Source: Neocallimastix lanati (nom. inval.) (Eukaryota > Neocallimastigomycota > Neocallimastigomycetes > Neocallimastigales > Neocallimastigaceae). From it: a stretch of DNA of 10,000 nucleotides. This document shows positions 8,089 through 10,000 of this stretch, piece after piece (position 1 is the first letter of the stretch; each line of letters opens with the position of its first letter). Under the pieces are notes generated by a model that did no database searches, was not told the origin of the DNA, and saw nothing but the letters and a program-made list of their open reading frames with translations. The DNA is taken from positions 92,501 through 102,500 of the forward strand of contig JACVTC010000136.1 in assembly GCA_016946835.1 (NCBI GenBank), in the 5' to 3' direction. The position numbers and the translations under genes were made by a program.

Positions 8089-9476
8089 ACTGTATTATTA
8101 TTATTATTAATATTATTATATTTTTTTCTTTGTTATTAAATGTTAATTTAAATAATGATTTTAATAGATAATTCGATAATGCTGATAAATTATTTTAAAA
8201 AAATAATTTAAAATTATAATTTAAATATTGAAATTTAAAAGGATATTATTAATATTGTTAATAAATGTTAAAAATGCTGATTTCAATAATGTTTTTATTT
8301 AAATAATTTGATTATATTTTATATTATGATAGAATTTGATTTGAATAATATAATTTTAATTAATGATTATGAATTTGATTTTATTATATTAATCTTTTAC
8401 TTATTTTTATTTTTAAATAAAAATTTTTAATAAAAAGTTTAGTTATTACTTTTTTAAAGTTAAAAAATTTAATAATAATTTAATAATAAAATAATTATTA
8501 AAAAAAATTAAAAATAAAAAATTTTTGATATAATATATAAATATTATTAAAATATAATAAACATTTTATTTTCTAATATTTTATTTTTTTCTAATTGATA
8601 CTTTTTTTTATTATCATATTATCATTTATATTAATATATTATTATATTTTAAATATACATGGTATCAATGTTCTTTACTAATTTGTGTGGAAAGTTTCAT
8701 TATCCACTTTTTTTTTTTCATCATATTATATAAAATTAAATAAAAAAAAAGGAATTAATATAGTAATATAGATTAAAAAATTTTTTAAAAATTAATTAAA
8801 AGATTTATTATTATAATAATAAATTTATGATTAAATTTTAAAAAAAAAATTAGATTAAAATTTCTACCCAATTTTTATATTTAAATTTTTTTCATTTCAT
8901 TAAAATTTTTCAAAAATAGAAAAAAATAAAAAAAAAAATATATTATTTAAAAAGTAAAATTTATTAATAATAAATAGGAAAGCGTAAAATAGAACAAGAC
9001 TCAAAATATTAATTAAATTGAAACAATTATATATGTATAATATAAAAACAATATATATTATATATTATATTCTATTTATTTTATCAATAAATGAAGTTTT
9101 AAAATAAATAAATTCGAAATCAATTAAGGGAAATTTCATTAAATTTCAAATTAATGATATATATAATAAGAAAGAAAAAAGCAATAATAAGATACAGGAA
9201 TAATTAAAATCAAGGAAAAAAAAAAAAAAGAGCTAATAAAATTAACAGTAAGAGAAAATTTATCTCGATAAATTTAGAAATAATTGTATAAAAAGTAATA
9301 TATATCTTTCTACCTATATTTTTTTTTTCATATAATAGATTTTTAAAAGCAATAACAATAGATATTTTATTATATTGATAATAATATTTATTTTTATTTT
9401 TTTTACTATTAAATATAAAAATAAAATAAAATTAAAAAAAAAAAATATCTTTTTTCTTAATTTTTAAGAATTAGAA
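8089..9476. other. Divergent intergenic region between HCNGP and TM9SF genes
   Basis: These 1388 bases separate two genes transcribed away from each other, so both promoters should lie here. No exon is supported on either strand. Most of it is simple A/T. Two slightly richer patches stand out: about 8660-8706 (GGTATCAATG, TGTGTGGAAAG) and about 8976-9003 (GGAAAGCG). They could hold regulatory sites or 5' UTR, but no known motif is recognised. A short dyad lies at 9256-9275. Confidence 0.6.
9256..9275. promoter_or_regulatory. 9-bp dyad upstream of the TM9SF gene
   Basis: AAATTTATC at 9256-9264 and GATAAATTT at 9267-9275 are perfect inverted copies separated by TC, about 200 bases before the TM9SF start codon. 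The GATAA core recalls GATA-factor sites, but with this base composition chance is quite possible. Confidence 0.25.
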
Positions 9477-10000
9477 ATGTCAAGATTTCATTTTAATTCA
9501 AATTTATCCTTTACGTTTTATTTTTTAATATTTATCAGTATTATATCAAAAACTGTGGCTAATGAAAAAAATCATAAGGTAAATAGCATGAAAAAATATT
9601 ATAGAAAATATAATTCAAAATAATAAATTTTATTATTGAATTTTCAAAAATAATAAAAATTATAAAAAATATTTATCATTAATTTATAATTAATTAATAT
9701 ATGAAATGCTAATTTCTTATTTTTAAATAATGTATTTATAAAAAATGACTATAGTATGAAGATGGTGAAAAGGTTATTTTATGGGCAAATACGATTGGTC
9801 CATATGACAATCGTCAAGAAACATATGATTTTGATTCATTACCATTTTGTTTATCACAAAAAGATGATATTGAACATCGAGAAACTTTAGGTATTAATTT
9901 ATTTATACATTTATTTACTTTTTTTTATATTGTTAATTGTAAAGTCTATTAATTCTATTAATAAAATTATATAAAATAATATAATAGGTGAAGCTTTATT
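9477..10000 (+). CDS. TM9SF3: TM9SF3-like nonaspanin (EMP70 family), 5' part, cut by window end
   Basis: Three exons are visible: 9477-9578, 9755-9890 and 9988 to the window edge. They are joined by introns of 176 and 97 bases with GTAAAT/GTATTA donors and TAG acceptors, and the phases match. The start ATG (context AGAAATG) opens a signal peptide of about 29 residues ending near TVA. The mature lumenal region then reads [18 protein letters not shown], followed by SLPFC and ETLGEAL. This LW-N-x-x-GPY-x-N-x-QETY...LPFC...LGEAL pattern is the hallmark start of the TM9SF lumenal domain and is nearest to the TM9SF3/TM9SF1 branch. Family members have nine membrane spans, live in Golgi and endosomes, and help sort membrane proteins with glycine-rich spans. 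The membrane part lies beyond this window. Family assignment is very secure; the TM9SF3 branch is somewhat less so. Confidence 0.93.

Noticed and set aside
7989-8171. 60-codon plus-strand open frame
   Set aside because: Mostly antisense to exon 1 of the HCNGP gene; His/Asn/Ile-rich with no coding character.
1-10000. tRNA, rRNA, CRISPR arrays, bacterial operon signals
   Set aside because: No cloverleaf with a GTTC-type arm, no rRNA-like segment and no spaced direct repeats were seen; splice sites show that this is eukaryotic nuclear DNA.

Overview
The window looks like nuclear DNA from a very AT-rich, intron-containing eukaryote. Evidence: long A and T homopolymers, (AT)n tracts, asparagine-rich proteins, and short introns with GTAAAT/GTATAT-type donors and TAG/AAG acceptors. 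The genome style, and a signal peptide + membrane span + fungal-type SH3 protein, fit an anaerobic gut fungus (Neocallimastigomycota) best. A social amoeba is the main alternative, and I cannot separate the two without a database search. Nothing bacterial, viral, CRISPR-like, tRNA or rRNA was seen.

Layout. 1-684: AT-rich intergenic DNA with homopolymers. 685-2733 (minus): intronless gene for a 682-residue single-pass membrane protein with a cytosolic SH3 domain. 2734-5546: long intergenic stretch with a polypyrimidine tract (3391-3470), an almost pure A/T block with 18-bp repeats (3871-4070), a perfect 49-bp hairpin (4295-4343), and an island of higher-complexity, probably decayed sequence (about 4380-4820) that carries a second perfect inverted repeat (4598-4666). 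5547-8088 (minus): eight-exon gene for a 447-residue HCNGP/SAP30BP-family protein, assembled here exon by exon with all phases consistent. 8089-9476: divergent intergenic region. 9477 to the window end (plus): first three exons of a TM9SF3-like nonaspanin, cut off by the edge.

The three genes are housekeeping or cell-surface genes with no evident shared pathway: splicing or transcription (HCNGP), endomembrane sorting (TM9SF) and cortical or surface signalling (SH3). They do not form an operon or a recognisable new system. The most informative observations are the 11-residue terminal exon of the HCNGP gene, which carries the conserved KSKWD motif, and a 72-bp in-frame insertion of a tiny inverted-repeat element in the decayed island.
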